A stretch of DNA of 39,933 nt from Flavobacteriales bacterium UBA5081 (GCA_002415785.1 DIAJ01000027.1:176190-216122), one strand, 5' to 3'. Counted from the stretch's first letter, positions 1-9,377 are shown. Made by a program: numbers and translations. Notes: a model not told the origin generated them from the sequence alone.

Positions 1-13
1 CTAGATTTTTTTG

Positions 14-58
14 TTTACTTTTTTCTCCCGATTGCTATCGGGAATGGAAAAAAGTAAA
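14..58. repeat. Terminator-like hairpin with an inner palindrome
   Basis: A perfect 12-bp outer stem joins TTTACTTTTTTC (14-25) and GAAAAAAGTAAA (47-58). Inside lies a second perfect 7-bp hairpin, TCCCGAT-TGCT-ATCGGGA (26-43), with ATG (44-46) unpaired on one side. The reverse complement reads TTTACTTTTTTCCATT and then the palindrome. The same 16 bases reappear at 39915-39930 without the palindrome, and a sister palindrome sits at 26764-26781. The A/T-rich outer stem could end transcription in either direction. I infer that the palindrome was inserted into the apex of an older hairpin. Confidence 0.75.
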
Positions 59-132
59 GACAGGATGCTGAATACAAAGTAGTTTAGCTGTTCACTAATC
101 AATTTAAGTAAATAGATAGTCAAAAATAAATA

Positions 133-1491
133 ATGCTCGCAAGCTTAAAAAGTCGGTTGACTCAAGAAACTTCAATTGCTCCCTTAGCCGTTTTCAGAAT
201 GGTTTTTGGAGCAATTCTGTTTGTCAGCATCATTCGTTTTATGTTGAATGGATGGGTGGATGATTTGTACGTTAGTCCGCAGTATTATTTCACTTACTAC
301 GGCTTTGAATGGGTAAAACCACTTGGACAAACGGGCATGTATTTGCTCTTTTCCACCTTAGCGCTTGCTTTTTTGTTTCAAGCCATCGGCTTTATGTACC
401 GCTTGGCTTCCACTTATGCTTTTCTAGCCTTCACTTATGTGGAATTGATCGACAAGACCAATTACCTCAACCATTATTATTTTGTTAGCATCATTTGCCT
501 TTTGCTGATTTTTGCTCCGGCGCATCGCTATTTTTCGGTAGATGTTTGGCGCAAACCTTCCCTCAAACGAACGCATTTGCCTTATTGGGTTATTTTTATT
601 TTTCAACTGCAGTTGGGCTTGGTTTACTTTTTCGCAGGCTTAGCCAAACTGAATTACGAATGGTTGTTCGAAGCACTTCCCTTAAAAATTTGGCTTCCGG
701 CCAAAAGCCACTTGCCGCTGATCGGCAGCTTTTTAAAAGAAGAGTGGGTCGCTTATTTGTTTAGCTGGTTTGGTGCGCTGTATGATTTGAGCATTCCCTT
801 TTTGTTGATTTTTTCCAGAACAAGGTGGTTTGCCTACTTTTTAGTGATCGTTTTTCACTTGGCGACTTACCTATTGTTTCAAATCGGCATGTTTCCTTTC
901 ATCATGATTGGAGCTACTTTAATCTTCTTTTCTCCACGGTTTCACCAAAGACTAATTGATCGAATACGTAAATTTTTCCATCTAAAAAGTGCAAAAACCG
1001 ACCGTAAAACGCTCACTTTTTATCCAAAAACGAAATATTTTATCGCTTTTGGACTAATTATTTACTTTTTCGTTCAACTAATTTTCCCTTTTCGCTATTT
1101 GGCTTATCCCGGAAAATTGTTTTGGACGGAGGAAGGTTACCGTTTCTCCTGGCGAGTGATGTTAATGGAAAAAGCCGGTTATGCCATTTTTCACATTACA
1201 GATCCCGAAAGCGGCAGAAGTTGGGAAGCGAACAATTACGACTTCCTCACGCCCAATCAAGAAAAAATGATGGCTACCCAGCCGGACATGATCTTGCAAT
1301 TTGCCCACTTTTTAGCTGAACACTATCAAAATGAAGGAATAAAAAACCCTGAAGTACGTGTAGAATCTTATGTGAGTTTAAATGGAGAAGCTAGCCGCTT
1401 GTTCATCGATTCTTCCTTGGACTTAACTACGGTAAAAGAAAGTTTCGCCCACAAAAAATGGATTTTACCTATCAAAAAAACAGAAAACTGA
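133..1491 (+). CDS. HTTM-domain integral membrane protein (vitamin K-dependent gamma-carboxylase-like)
   Basis: A 452-residue multi-pass membrane protein. The N-terminal two thirds match the HTTM family, the bacterial relatives of vitamin K-dependent gamma-glutamyl carboxylase: an early arginine-bearing helix (FRMVFG near 21-26), DKTNYLNHYYF (107-117) and VYFFAGLAKLNYEWL (about 164-178). The lysine at about 172 aligns by eye with the catalytic-base lysine of the mammalian enzyme (VYFIAGVKKLDADW context). The soluble C-terminal part (about 340-452) is probably periplasmic. The gene ends one base before the TonB-dependent receptor start, so the two are almost certainly co-transcribed. Family relatives are often linked to metal-uptake genes in Bacteroidota, but the substrate here is unknown. 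ATG start at 133; no upstream alternative is better. Confidence 0.85.
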   Translation: MLASLKSRLTQETSIAPLAVFRMVFGAILFVSIIRFMLNGWVDDLYVSPQYYFTYYGFEWVKPLGQTGMYLLFSTLALAFLFQAIGFMYRLASTYAFLAFTYVELIDKTNYLNHYYFVSIICLLLIFAPAHRYFSVDVWRKPSLKRTHLPYWVIFIFQLQLGLVYFFAGLAKLNYEWLFEALPLKIWLPAKSHLPLIGSFLKEEWVAYLFSWFGALYDLSIPFLLIFSRTRWFAYFLVIVFHLATYLLFQIGMFPFIMIGATLIFFSPRFHQRLIDRIRKFFHLKSAKTDRKTLTFYPKTKYFIAFGLIIYFFVQLIFPFRYLAYPGKLFWTEEGYRFSWRVMLMEKAGYAIFHITDPESGRSWEANNYDFLTPNQEKMMATQPDMILQFAHFLAEHYQNEGIKNPEVRVESYVSLNGEASRLFIDSSLDLTTVKESFAHKKWILPIKKTEN

Positions 1492-1492
1492 T

Positions 1493-3910
1493 TTGAAACA
1501 GCTTCTCCTCATAATAGTATTCATTTTGTCCTGCTCAATCGGCTTTGCACAGAATTTTACCATCAGCGGGAAAGTGAGCTTTGAAGGCGATTTACCTGCT
1601 CGTGCAGAAGCGTTTATAAATGAAATATCCGACTTTCAAAAAATCGACAAAGAAGGAAATTTTCACTTTGACTCACTGTATACCGGAACCTATACTTTAA
1701 GCATTTTTGCAGACGGTTACACCACTCTAAATCGCTTGGTAAAAATAGAAGACTCCGACTTGATTTTGAAATTTAAACTCAAGCCGCTTAGCGCAGAAAT
1801 CAAAACAGTTTCCATTTCTGAAAAGAAAGACAACAAATTTGGAATCAGTAGACTAAAACCGGTTGAAGGAACGGCCATTTACGCCGGAAAGAAGAGTGAA
1901 GTTGTTGAAGTGGAAGATTTAGCCGCTAACCTAGCAACCAACAACAGCCGCCAGATATACAGCAAAGTAGCCGGTTTGAACATTTGGGAAAACGATGGAG
2001 CCGGTATTCAGTTAGCAATTGGAGGAAGAGGGTTAAACCCCAATCGCGTTTCCAACTTCAACACTCGACAAAACGGCTACGACATTAGTGCGGATGCCTT
2101 GGGCTATCCGGAAAGCTATTACAGCCCGCCCACTGAAGCCATTGAACGCATAGAAATTGTGCGAGGCGCGGCCTCTTTGCAGTACGGAACTCAGTTTGGT
2201 GGTTTCATCAACTTTAAGTTAAAAGACGGGCCGGAAAACAAGCCTTTTGAGCTAGTCAGCCGTCAAACGGCAGGTTCTTATGGTTTGTTCAATTCGTTCA
2301 ACAGCATTGGCGGCAAAAAAGGCAAATGGAAATACTACGGCTATTACCAATACAAAACCGGCGAGGGCTGGCGACCCAACAGCGGCTTTGATGTGCACAA
2401 TGCGCACGCCAACATTAGCTATCAGTTCAACTCCAAGCTTTCGCTGCGATTGGAGTACACTTACATGCATTATTTGGCACAGCAAGCCGGCGGTTTAACC
2501 GACGCCATGTTCGAACAAGATGCCCAACAATCGATTCGCAGCAGAAACTGGTTTCAAGTGGATTGGAATTTGGCAGCCCTGAATTTGGACTACGCCATCA
2601 GCGATCGCACAGATTTTAACCTGCGTGCTTTTCAGCTCATGGCAGGAAGAGATGCAGTGGGTAATTTGGGCTTTATCACTCGCTTAGATGATCCGGAAAG
2701 TGAGCGAGACTTGCTCAGCGACGACTATACCAATTTCGGTATTGAAAACCGCTTATTGCATCGCTATCAATTGTTCAACAACACTTCCATCTTCTTAATT
2801 GGAATGCGCTTTTACAATGGTTTTACCGAGCGAAAACAAGGTGCCGGAAGCATCGATTCAGATGCTGACTTCAGCTTTCAAAACCCCAATGAGCCGGAAG
2901 ATTCCTATTACGACTTTCCCTCTCAGAACTTAGCCTTTTTCACGGAAAATGTCTTTTACCTCAGTCCCACCTTTAGCGTTACACCGGGCTTGCGTTTTGA
3001 GTACATCAACACCACTTCGGATGGCTATTACTACAACCGTTCCACCAATTTAGCCGGCGAAGTGATCAACGAAGAAAAAATTTTTGATGAACAGGCCAAT
3101 GCACGTAGCTTTTTATTGGGTGGAATTGGTTTGAGCTACAAGCCCAAAGAGCAGTTTGAGTTGTATGCAAACTTTTCTCAAAACTATCGCTCCATCAATT
3201 TTAACGACATGCGCATCGTGAACCCAAACTACCAGGTGGACACCAATTTGCAGGATGAAACCGGTTACAGTGCTGACATTGGAGTTCGAGGCAATAAAAG
3301 CAATTGGTTTAACTATGATGTGAGTTTGTTCTTATTGAGTTATGAAAACCGCATTGGCAATGTGCGCATCACCGATCCGAAGCTCTTTCGCCCCATTCGC
3401 TTCCGCACCAACATTTCCGACAGCCGCAGCATTGGCTTAGAAAGTTTTGCCGAAGTAAACCTGCTTGCCTTGCTGGGCAAGAGTGAAAGCAAGAGCAAAC
3501 TCAACTATTTCGTGAATTTTTCGTGGATGGACGCCAGGTACATCAACAGCAAGGAAACGGCTTACGAAAACAAAGAAGTTGAACTCGTGCCGCAATACAT
3601 TTTCAAAAGCGGTTTGTCCTATCAGTATCAAAATTTTATGATCAGCTTTTTGTATTCCTACACCGACGAACACTACACTGATGCCACCAATGCCGACTTC
3701 AGCTCCAATGCCGTAAACGGACTGATTCCCTCCTACCAGGTGATGGATCTTTCCGTGAAATACCGCTACAAAAAATGGTTAGTGGAAAGCGGGATCAATA
3801 ACCTCTCCAACGAAGTTTACTTCAGCCGCCGGGCTGCCGGTTATCCCGGCCCGGGTATTATTCCTGCTGAACCACGGACTTATTATTTGACTTTGGGGTT
3901 GAAGTTGTAA
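1493..3910 (+). CDS. TonB-dependent outer membrane receptor, FecA-like
   Basis: An 805-residue receptor that would import a chelated metal or similar ligand across the outer membrane using TonB energy. A TTG start at 1493 is chosen because it gives a complete Sec signal peptide (KQLLLIIVFILSCSIGFAQ) directly at the N terminus; no in-frame ATG is nearby. A carboxypeptidase-regulatory-like domain follows (about 22-97), then a plug domain with the FecA-like stretches GGRGLNPNRVSNFNTRQNG and ERIEIVRGAASLQYGTQFGG, then a barrel ending in an aromatic-rich strand (TYYLTLGLKL). It starts one base after the HTTM gene's stop, so they form an operon. Siderophore or citrate-type ferric ligands are the best guess from the plug, but the ligand cannot be read from sequence. 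Confidence 0.88.
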   Translation: MKQLLLIIVFILSCSIGFAQNFTISGKVSFEGDLPARAEAFINEISDFQKIDKEGNFHFDSLYTGTYTLSIFADGYTTLNRLVKIEDSDLILKFKLKPLSAEIKTVSISEKKDNKFGISRLKPVEGTAIYAGKKSEVVEVEDLAANLATNNSRQIYSKVAGLNIWENDGAGIQLAIGGRGLNPNRVSNFNTRQNGYDISADALGYPESYYSPPTEAIERIEIVRGAASLQYGTQFGGFINFKLKDGPENKPFELVSRQTAGSYGLFNSFNSIGGKKGKWKYYGYYQYKTGEGWRPNSGFDVHNAHANISYQFNSKLSLRLEYTYMHYLAQQAGGLTDAMFEQDAQQSIRSRNWFQVDWNLAALNLDYAISDRTDFNLRAFQLMAGRDAVGNLGFITRLDDPESERDLLSDDYTNFGIENRLLHRYQLFNNTSIFLIGMRFYNGFTERKQGAGSIDSDADFSFQNPNEPEDSYYDFPSQNLAFFTENVFYLSPTFSVTPGLRFEYINTTSDGYYYNRSTNLAGEVINEEKIFDEQANARSFLLGGIGLSYKPKEQFELYANFSQNYRSINFNDMRIVNPNYQVDTNLQDETGYSADIGVRGNKSNWFNYDVSLFLLSYENRIGNVRITDPKLFRPIRFRTNISDSRSIGLESFAEVNLLALLGKSESKSKLNYFVNFSWMDARYINSKETAYENKEVELVPQYIFKSGLSYQYQNFMISFLYSYTDEHYTDATNADFSSNAVNGLIPSYQVMDLSVKYRYKKWLVESGINNLSNEVYFSRRAAGYPGPGIIPAEPRTYYLTLGLKL

Positions 3911-4023
3911 AAAGTTAGAGGATTATAGGAATAATACACTTATACTTACTTATCAATGTTTTTTGTGTAAACCATAATAATTAAGTAAATTCCCCACTTC
4001 AAATTTACTGTAAGTTTTTCCTA

Positions 4024-5127
4024 ATGAGAATTGCTCACTTTTCTGATATTCATCTTTCAAACGATAATTTTGATGTCTTTGTCGATACATACAGAAGTGC
4101 TTTGATAAAAGACTTAGAGGAGTACAATAGAGCTCATCCTATTGATATATTTGTCATTACAGGTGACTTAGTTGATAAAGGCGGACAGTCTTTAGTAAAA
4201 CGCTTTAAAAAAGATAAGACTATTAAATCTCCTTACGATGTTTTTGAAAAAGAATTTATTACCCCGATTTCAAACAAGTTAGGCATCTCAAATGATAGGT
4301 TCCTATTCGTTCCGGGGAATCATGATATAGATGAGTCTCAAATTCGATGGATACATGAGAAAGACATGAAAATAAATTTAAGTGAATCAAATATCAAGGA
4401 CTACTTAAATAAAAACTCTCAAAAGTTTAATTACACCAATAGAAGAATTCAACAGTTTAAAGAATTTGAAAAGCGGTTTCATTTTGATTCTCCTAATTAC
4501 GATTTTTCAAATAATCAATCAACTTACTCGTATACTTCAGATAGCAAAAAGGTAGGGTTTCTACTAGTAAATGACTCTTGGAGATGTTCAACTTGTGAGC
4601 TATTGAATAAAGAACATAATCACCATTATTTTGGAGTATCTCAGCTTGAAAATGGACTTAAAAATCTTGAAATTAAAGAAACTGAAATTAATATCTGTCT
4701 ATTTCATCATTCAATAGATGATTTTAAGGAAAGTCAAGAGCTTCTTTCCTTTTTGAAAAGGGATGAAATTAACTTTTTTCTATATGGCCATTATCATGAA
4801 AATTTTTCCGGTCATTATTTAGACCCAGGAGGATCTTGTTATGGTTTTAGAGGAAGGTCTGCCTTAAATAAACCGGAAGAAGAACATATAAGGTTCCAAC
4901 CTGGATATCATTTACTCGATTTAAATCTTGTAAGTAAAAGAGTCACTCAAATTCATTATAGAAGATATAGTTGTTCTAATAGGTTATTTGTACCTGACAC
5001 TGAGTGGGCTCCTCAAAACGGAATAGATAGGAATGAAGCACATGGTGGAAGTGGGTATAAGATTGGTCGACCCAACAATACAAAAAATGTATTTGACATT
5101 GATGAAAACAAATTATACTTAGAATAA
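4024..5127 (+). CDS. Calcineurin-like metallophosphoesterase, partner of NACHT NTPase (candidate defence effector)
   Basis: A 367-residue soluble protein with every signature of the calcineurin-like dinuclear-metal phosphoesterase fold: FSDIHL (Asp8, His10), TGDLVDKG (Asp48), VPGNHD (Asn99, His100), FHHS (His228/His229) and YGHYH (His256, His258). All metal ligands look present, so it should be active on a phosphoester: nuclease, nucleotide phosphodiesterase or phosphatase cannot be told apart by eye. There is no signal peptide or membrane segment, so it acts in the cytoplasm. About 100 residues follow the last motif (GGSCYGFRGRS region). Its TAA overlaps the ATG of the NACHT gene by one base (TAATG), suggesting translational coupling and a joint function. 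Base use is much more AT-rich than the receptor gene upstream, pointing to transfer. Confidence 0.9.
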   Translation: MRIAHFSDIHLSNDNFDVFVDTYRSALIKDLEEYNRAHPIDIFVITGDLVDKGGQSLVKRFKKDKTIKSPYDVFEKEFITPISNKLGISNDRFLFVPGNHDIDESQIRWIHEKDMKINLSESNIKDYLNKNSQKFNYTNRRIQQFKEFEKRFHFDSPNYDFSNNQSTYSYTSDSKKVGFLLVNDSWRCSTCELLNKEHNHHYFGVSQLENGLKNLEIKETEINICLFHHSIDDFKESQELLSFLKRDEINFFLYGHYHENFSGHYLDPGGSCYGFRGRSALNKPEEEHIRFQPGYHLLDLNLVSKRVTQIHYRRYSCSNRLFVPDTEWAPQNGIDRNEAHGGSGYKIGRPNNTKNVFDIDENKLYLE

Positions 5128-8100
5128 TGCGCTATCAACAGAGATATATTGTCAAACACAAAGAACTTAAGGCATTTAGTTTATTTGAATATAAAAACAA
5201 ACAAACTTTATTAGAAAGTTTAGATACACATAATAAAATAATTCTATTAGGAAACCCAGGTACTGGTAAGACAACAGAATTAAAAAACTTATTTAAGGTT
5301 TTATTAAATAATATGGAGAGAAGTGGAACAGTTCCATTTTATGTCTCTCTTAAATACTTTCGTAAAAGTTCTCATTTTGAAGATTTAATAAATCTAGATA
5401 ATTGGAAAAAGCTACCTCAGGTAGTTTTTATTTTAGATGGTCTAGATGAAATAGTTGATATAAAAGACTTTATTTCTGAATTGGGCTTGTTTATTGCTAA
5501 AAACTCCACATTGAATATTAGGTATATTGTAAGCTGTCGTACGAATATTTATGATAGATATCTAGTCAAGATACCAGGTTTTGAATTATTCACTTTGGAG
5601 CCTTTAAATTTCGATCAAGCAAAATCTTTATTAAAAAATAATTTTTCTTGGGATATTTCTGGCTCGCCTATAGAAGATGAAATATATAATAACATTAATA
5701 CTCCATTTTTTTTAAAAATGCTTGGAGATTACTATAATGACAAAGGGAAAGAGCCTACAACTAAATCAGAGATATGGAAACACCTTGTAGATAACACAAT
5801 AAAAAGACATAGTGAAAGACCTAATATCAGAGCTAATCTTAATAAGCCTAAACTAAAGAAATCATTAAAGCTTGTATCCGTTGTGATGGAGTTAATGATG
5901 AGGAACTATATTTCTGATGATGAGCTATATGAATTATTTGATAACTACTGTAATGAATTTAAGGAAAATCCATTTTTTGAGCCTAACGGAAATTTAGACA
6001 ATTTCAGTTTTACTCACAGACAAATTCAAGAATACTTTGTATCTCAATGCTTACTTAACCTACCTTTTGAACAAATCATTGATTTTATAAAAATTAAATC
6101 TACAAACTCAGTTCATCCTACGATTATTAACTCACTAACTTTTACCATTGATTTAATGGATGAAACGACTACTACGTTCAAAAAACTAATTGATTGGCTT
6201 CAAAAAAACCAGTTAGATGTTTTAATTAAATCTGAACCCAATAGACTTAAAAATGTCCTTAGAATTAATGTTTTTCAAGCTTACTTCAAGGATAATTGTA
6301 TAGACAAAACGCTATGGATTAATACGAATAAGACATTTAGTGTTATAGAGTTAGCGAAATTTGGAGATTTACCTGAAAATTTTGATTATTTAATCAGTAT
6401 TGCTGATAATAAATCTTCACATAGAAGAGTAGCATATTCAGCTCTTGAACTTCTATCAGTGATGTCTATTCCCGTCTCAAAAAAATCAGAATTTAAAAAT
6501 AAACTGCTAGAATGGATAGATACTGATGAGTTTGATAACTCATTAAAATCAAGAGTCCTGAATATTATAAGAATTCAAAATTTACATTCTAGTGTCCAAT
6601 ATCAAAATAAAATTTTCTCAATACTGAATAAATCCCAAAGCAATGAGATCAATAGAGAACTATTAGCTATACTAGAAGATAATAAGGAAATTGATAAATA
6701 CTATCCTTTTATGAAAATGGAGTTTTTGTGGTCTACAAAAATTAACAAAAGAAATGATAATGATGAAGTTATTAGAGGAAATGCCGATGCTTGTTGGAGG
6801 CTCATTTTAAAACTTAAAGATCCTATTCTATTCCTTGAATTTTTAGACTATTACATTAATGATAAAATATACAGAAGTTATTCAACTATTCCTGAAGACG
6901 AACTCCTGAAGAAGACTGTTGAAATTCTAAGTAAGAATAAAAAGATGATTAGCATGATTCTAGATAATATAAAAAAGGAATACAGGTTTGAATTGAATGA
7001 TGGGTTTTTACTTAAAGCATTTTTAGAGTCAGGAGTAAAAGATGATGTATTAAAATACCTATTAGAAAAAAGAGAGTTTGCAGAATTTAGATATGTGATT
7101 GCAAAAATTATTAGTGAAGAAACTTTAGACTATACAATAGATAAGGTAATAGAAGATGGTATTGATGTTCATACTTTAGAGGCTTTTAGGAACTACATGA
7201 GTAATACGAGGTCTAAAGATTTAGCAATTAAATTTGATAAAAAAATTAGAATAAAAGGAGTAAAATTTAGAGAAAAATTACTCACTAATGCTGAATCTGA
7301 AAAACAAATTCAGATCGCAAAAAAACTCTTTCAAGATAATTTTGATGTATTATTCGACTTACCTAGACTTAAGAGAAAGGTTAAAGCACTTTTCAAGGTA
7401 CATGGAAAGAAAATTTCTATAGAGAAGTACAGGTTAATACGATCAAACTGGTATGATGAGCATGGATATTGGGCTGATATAGCTCAAGAAATAGATTTGA
7501 TTCAAAATACTTTCTACACCTATTCAATTAATGAAGTTGGGCAATCTGATATCTTCAACTATATCTCTAATGACATAAATGTTTACAAGAAAATATATTC
7601 TAAATTAGAAAAATCAAAAGGTTCAAATTGGAAGATAAACGTTTCTGAATTACAAAAGAAAACAATAAGTGATTGGGTGCTTAACTTATCAGAACATGTT
7701 GATTTTCAAAAAATAATTTACTTAAATAATAATAATTCATTTGCTCATTTAGAAGATTACGATAAATTAAAATTGATATTCAAATTCAAAAACTTTTTAG
7801 ATATCAAACTACCCAAATATTTTTTAATTAAAAGTATCAAATACTTTGATATAGAAAAACAAAGTGATGACACAAGAGACTTTTTAGAACTAAAAGAAAA
7901 AATAAATGATAACGCACTTTTTGACCAAACTGTAATTGAAAATATCAATAATGGAAAGATGTTTACATTTTCTTTTTCTAAACATGTTAACTATGCTTTA
8001 GAATATAGTCTTCAAGATTCCTACGAATCAATTAGAAAATATATTATCGTAGAGGCTCCGAATTTTACTAATTCTAAACAGCTAGAATTATATGTCAGAA

Positions 8101-8690
8101 ACTCAAAAGATATTGATATACTTAAAGAGCTCGCTTCAAATACAAATCATTGGGGTTGTTGGACTGCTTTAGGAGTTCTTTTAAAGCTTGGAGTTGAAGT
8201 TGATTTTGTTGTAGACAAGTCAATTAAATACCTTAATAGTAATCAAAATTTGTTTTCTTCAAAAGCATTAGAGGTTTTATTTATGGCTAACCATGAGAGC
8301 TTTATTAAGTATTTGTTAAAAGAGATTGGAAAAAAGAAAGATTATTCTTTAAACTTTTTAACTACTAAAATTTATTCAGCTGTAAATGATTATGAAGATT
8401 TGGTTAAGATGTATTTTATTTTCTACTCAAATCAGATGGATAAATTCGAATCTTATTCTGCAAAAAGTTTTTTCGATACATATATTAAAACTTTATCTGC
8501 AAATGATGAATCATTTAAAAAAGTAATTAAAGTACTTAATAAAATCAAATATCAACTGCAAAAAAAGGGCGATGATTTATTTTATATCAATATTTTAATA
8601 GATGATGCAATTAATTCAAACATCCATTCTAAATCACAACCATTTGACTTACAGGAATCTTTGAGTAAAGCAAAAGCTATTGTTGTATAA
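5127..8690 (+). CDS. NACHT-type STAND NTPase with long helical C-terminal sensor region
   Basis: A 1187-residue cytoplasmic protein. A short N-terminal segment (about 1-37) precedes a NACHT module: Walker A GNPGTGKTT (42-50), Walker B FILDGLDE (101-108, the DGLDE form typical of NACHT), an arginine sensor-like SCRTN (136-140) and a winged-helix-type FTHRQIQEYFVSQCLL (295-310). The remaining ~870 residues look all-helical and rich in Lys, Asn and Ile, with HEAT-like stretches (for example WGCWTALGVLLKLG); I recognise no known repeat family. STAND proteins usually oligomerise when a C-terminal sensor binds a ligand and then activate an effector. No effector domain is fused here, so the metallophosphoesterase encoded immediately upstream is the likely effector. 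Very AT-rich. Annotation as bacterial NACHT is firm; the defence role is inference. Confidence 0.88.
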   Translation: MRYQQRYIVKHKELKAFSLFEYKNKQTLLESLDTHNKIILLGNPGTGKTTELKNLFKVLLNNMERSGTVPFYVSLKYFRKSSHFEDLINLDNWKKLPQVVFILDGLDEIVDIKDFISELGLFIAKNSTLNIRYIVSCRTNIYDRYLVKIPGFELFTLEPLNFDQAKSLLKNNFSWDISGSPIEDEIYNNINTPFFLKMLGDYYNDKGKEPTTKSEIWKHLVDNTIKRHSERPNIRANLNKPKLKKSLKLVSVVMELMMRNYISDDELYELFDNYCNEFKENPFFEPNGNLDNFSFTHRQIQEYFVSQCLLNLPFEQIIDFIKIKSTNSVHPTIINSLTFTIDLMDETTTTFKKLIDWLQKNQLDVLIKSEPNRLKNVLRINVFQAYFKDNCIDKTLWINTNKTFSVIELAKFGDLPENFDYLISIADNKSSHRRVAYSALELLSVMSIPVSKKSEFKNKLLEWIDTDEFDNSLKSRVLNIIRIQNLHSSVQYQNKIFSILNKSQSNEINRELLAILEDNKEIDKYYPFMKMEFLWSTKINKRNDNDEVIRGNADACWRLILKLKDPILFLEFLDYYINDKIYRSYSTIPEDELLKKTVEILSKNKKMISMILDNIKKEYRFELNDGFLLKAFLESGVKDDVLKYLLEKREFAEFRYVIAKIISEETLDYTIDKVIEDGIDVHTLEAFRNYMSNTRSKDLAIKFDKKIRIKGVKFREKLLTNAESEKQIQIAKKLFQDNFDVLFDLPRLKRKVKALFKVHGKKISIEKYRLIRSNWYDEHGYWADIAQEIDLIQNTFYTYSINEVGQSDIFNYISNDINVYKKIYSKLEKSKGSNWKINVSELQKKTISDWVLNLSEHVDFQKIIYLNNNNSFAHLEDYDKLKLIFKFKNFLDIKLPKYFLIKSIKYFDIEKQSDDTRDFLELKEKINDNALFDQTVIENINNGKMFTFSFSKHVNYALEYSLQDSYESIRKYIIVEAPNFTNSKQLELYVRNSKDIDILKELASNTNHWGCWTALGVLLKLGVEVDFVVDKSIKYLNSNQNLFSSKALEVLFMANHESFIKYLLKEIGKKKDYSLNFLTTKIYSAVNDYEDLVKMYFIFYSNQMDKFESYSAKSFFDTYIKTLSANDESFKKVIKVLNKIKYQLQKKGDDLFYINILIDDAINSNIHSKSQPFDLQESLSKAKAIVV

Positions 8691-8852
8691 ATACTCATTT
8701 TAAACTTTAATCCTTTATCCAACAGCGAAGCGGTCTTTATTCTATATTCTAAAAAACCCAACTTTTAATTTTCATTTCGAGGTTTCAACTTTAAAGCAAT
8801 TGAATGCCAAATAACCTTAACCCCTTTGGTCACCTCAATTGTAATTTAACGA

Positions 8853-9308
8853 TCAGCTGCTCTTTTTATACTTCCCCTCAATTTCCTTGAACCAATCAAT
8901 TAGAATTTCCTTTTCAGCTTCACTAAGATTAGCTTCCCAATGCACATAAGTGTAGGAGGGCAATGGCATTTCTTCTTCTTCCACTTCTTCCCAGGCTTCT
9001 TCCATCTTATGTGCTTTTTTATCGGCTTTATAATCTGCCCAATTGGAGAAGTTCAAATGTTCTCTAGCTTCATCAATGTGACTTTGGAGCCACCAAGAAA
9101 CAGGAGCTACATTAGAATACCAAGGATAATTTACTTGATTAGAATGACAATCATAGCAATTCTTTTGAATGAGCAACTTTACTTCTTCGGGAGCATTTTC
9201 AACGGCAAATAAATCTGCAGAAGTGGGTTCTTGATAAGGCGTCTTTTCACCGAAAAATTGAAAAATAACAAGTAGGACGATAATAAAAATGATGATTTTG
9301 GATTTCAT
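8853..9308 (-). CDS. Haem-binding domain protein (CxxCH, membrane anchored)
   Basis: A 151-residue protein with an N-terminal hydrophobic anchor (IIIFIIVLLVIFQFFG) and one c-type haem motif, CYDCH (Cys51, Cys54, His55), followed by NYPWYSNVAPVSWW, the typical context of the Haem_bd family of small periplasmic cytochrome-like proteins. A C-terminal acidic stretch (EEVEEEEMPLPSY) and FKEIEGKYK close the protein. It should be exported, carry covalently bound haem and face the periplasm, probably as an electron-transfer or haem-related component. It is alone on the minus strand and divergent from the efflux operon. ATG start at 9308. Electron partner unknown. Confidence 0.85.
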   Translation of the reverse strand: MKSKIIIFIIVLLVIFQFFGEKTPYQEPTSADLFAVENAPEEVKLLIQKNCYDCHSNQVNYPWYSNVAPVSWWLQSHIDEAREHLNFSNWADYKADKKAHKMEEAWEEVEEEEMPLPSYTYVHWEANLSEAEKEILIDWFKEIEGKYKKSS

Positions 9309-9377
9309 AGTCGTTGGTTTTTGTGTTGAATAAAAGTACTAAATCAATCGATTCAAACTGTTTTATGATTTACAAAA

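Noticed and set aside
3838..3860. GC-rich palindrome ATCCCGGCCCGGGTAT
   Set aside because: It lies inside the receptor coding sequence, encoding a Gly/Pro-rich stretch near the barrel end, and is explained by codon choice.
4024..8690. Restriction-modification or toxin-antitoxin system
   Set aside because: No methyltransferase, helicase or nuclease family other than the phosphoesterase is present, and gene sizes do not fit a toxin-antitoxin pair.
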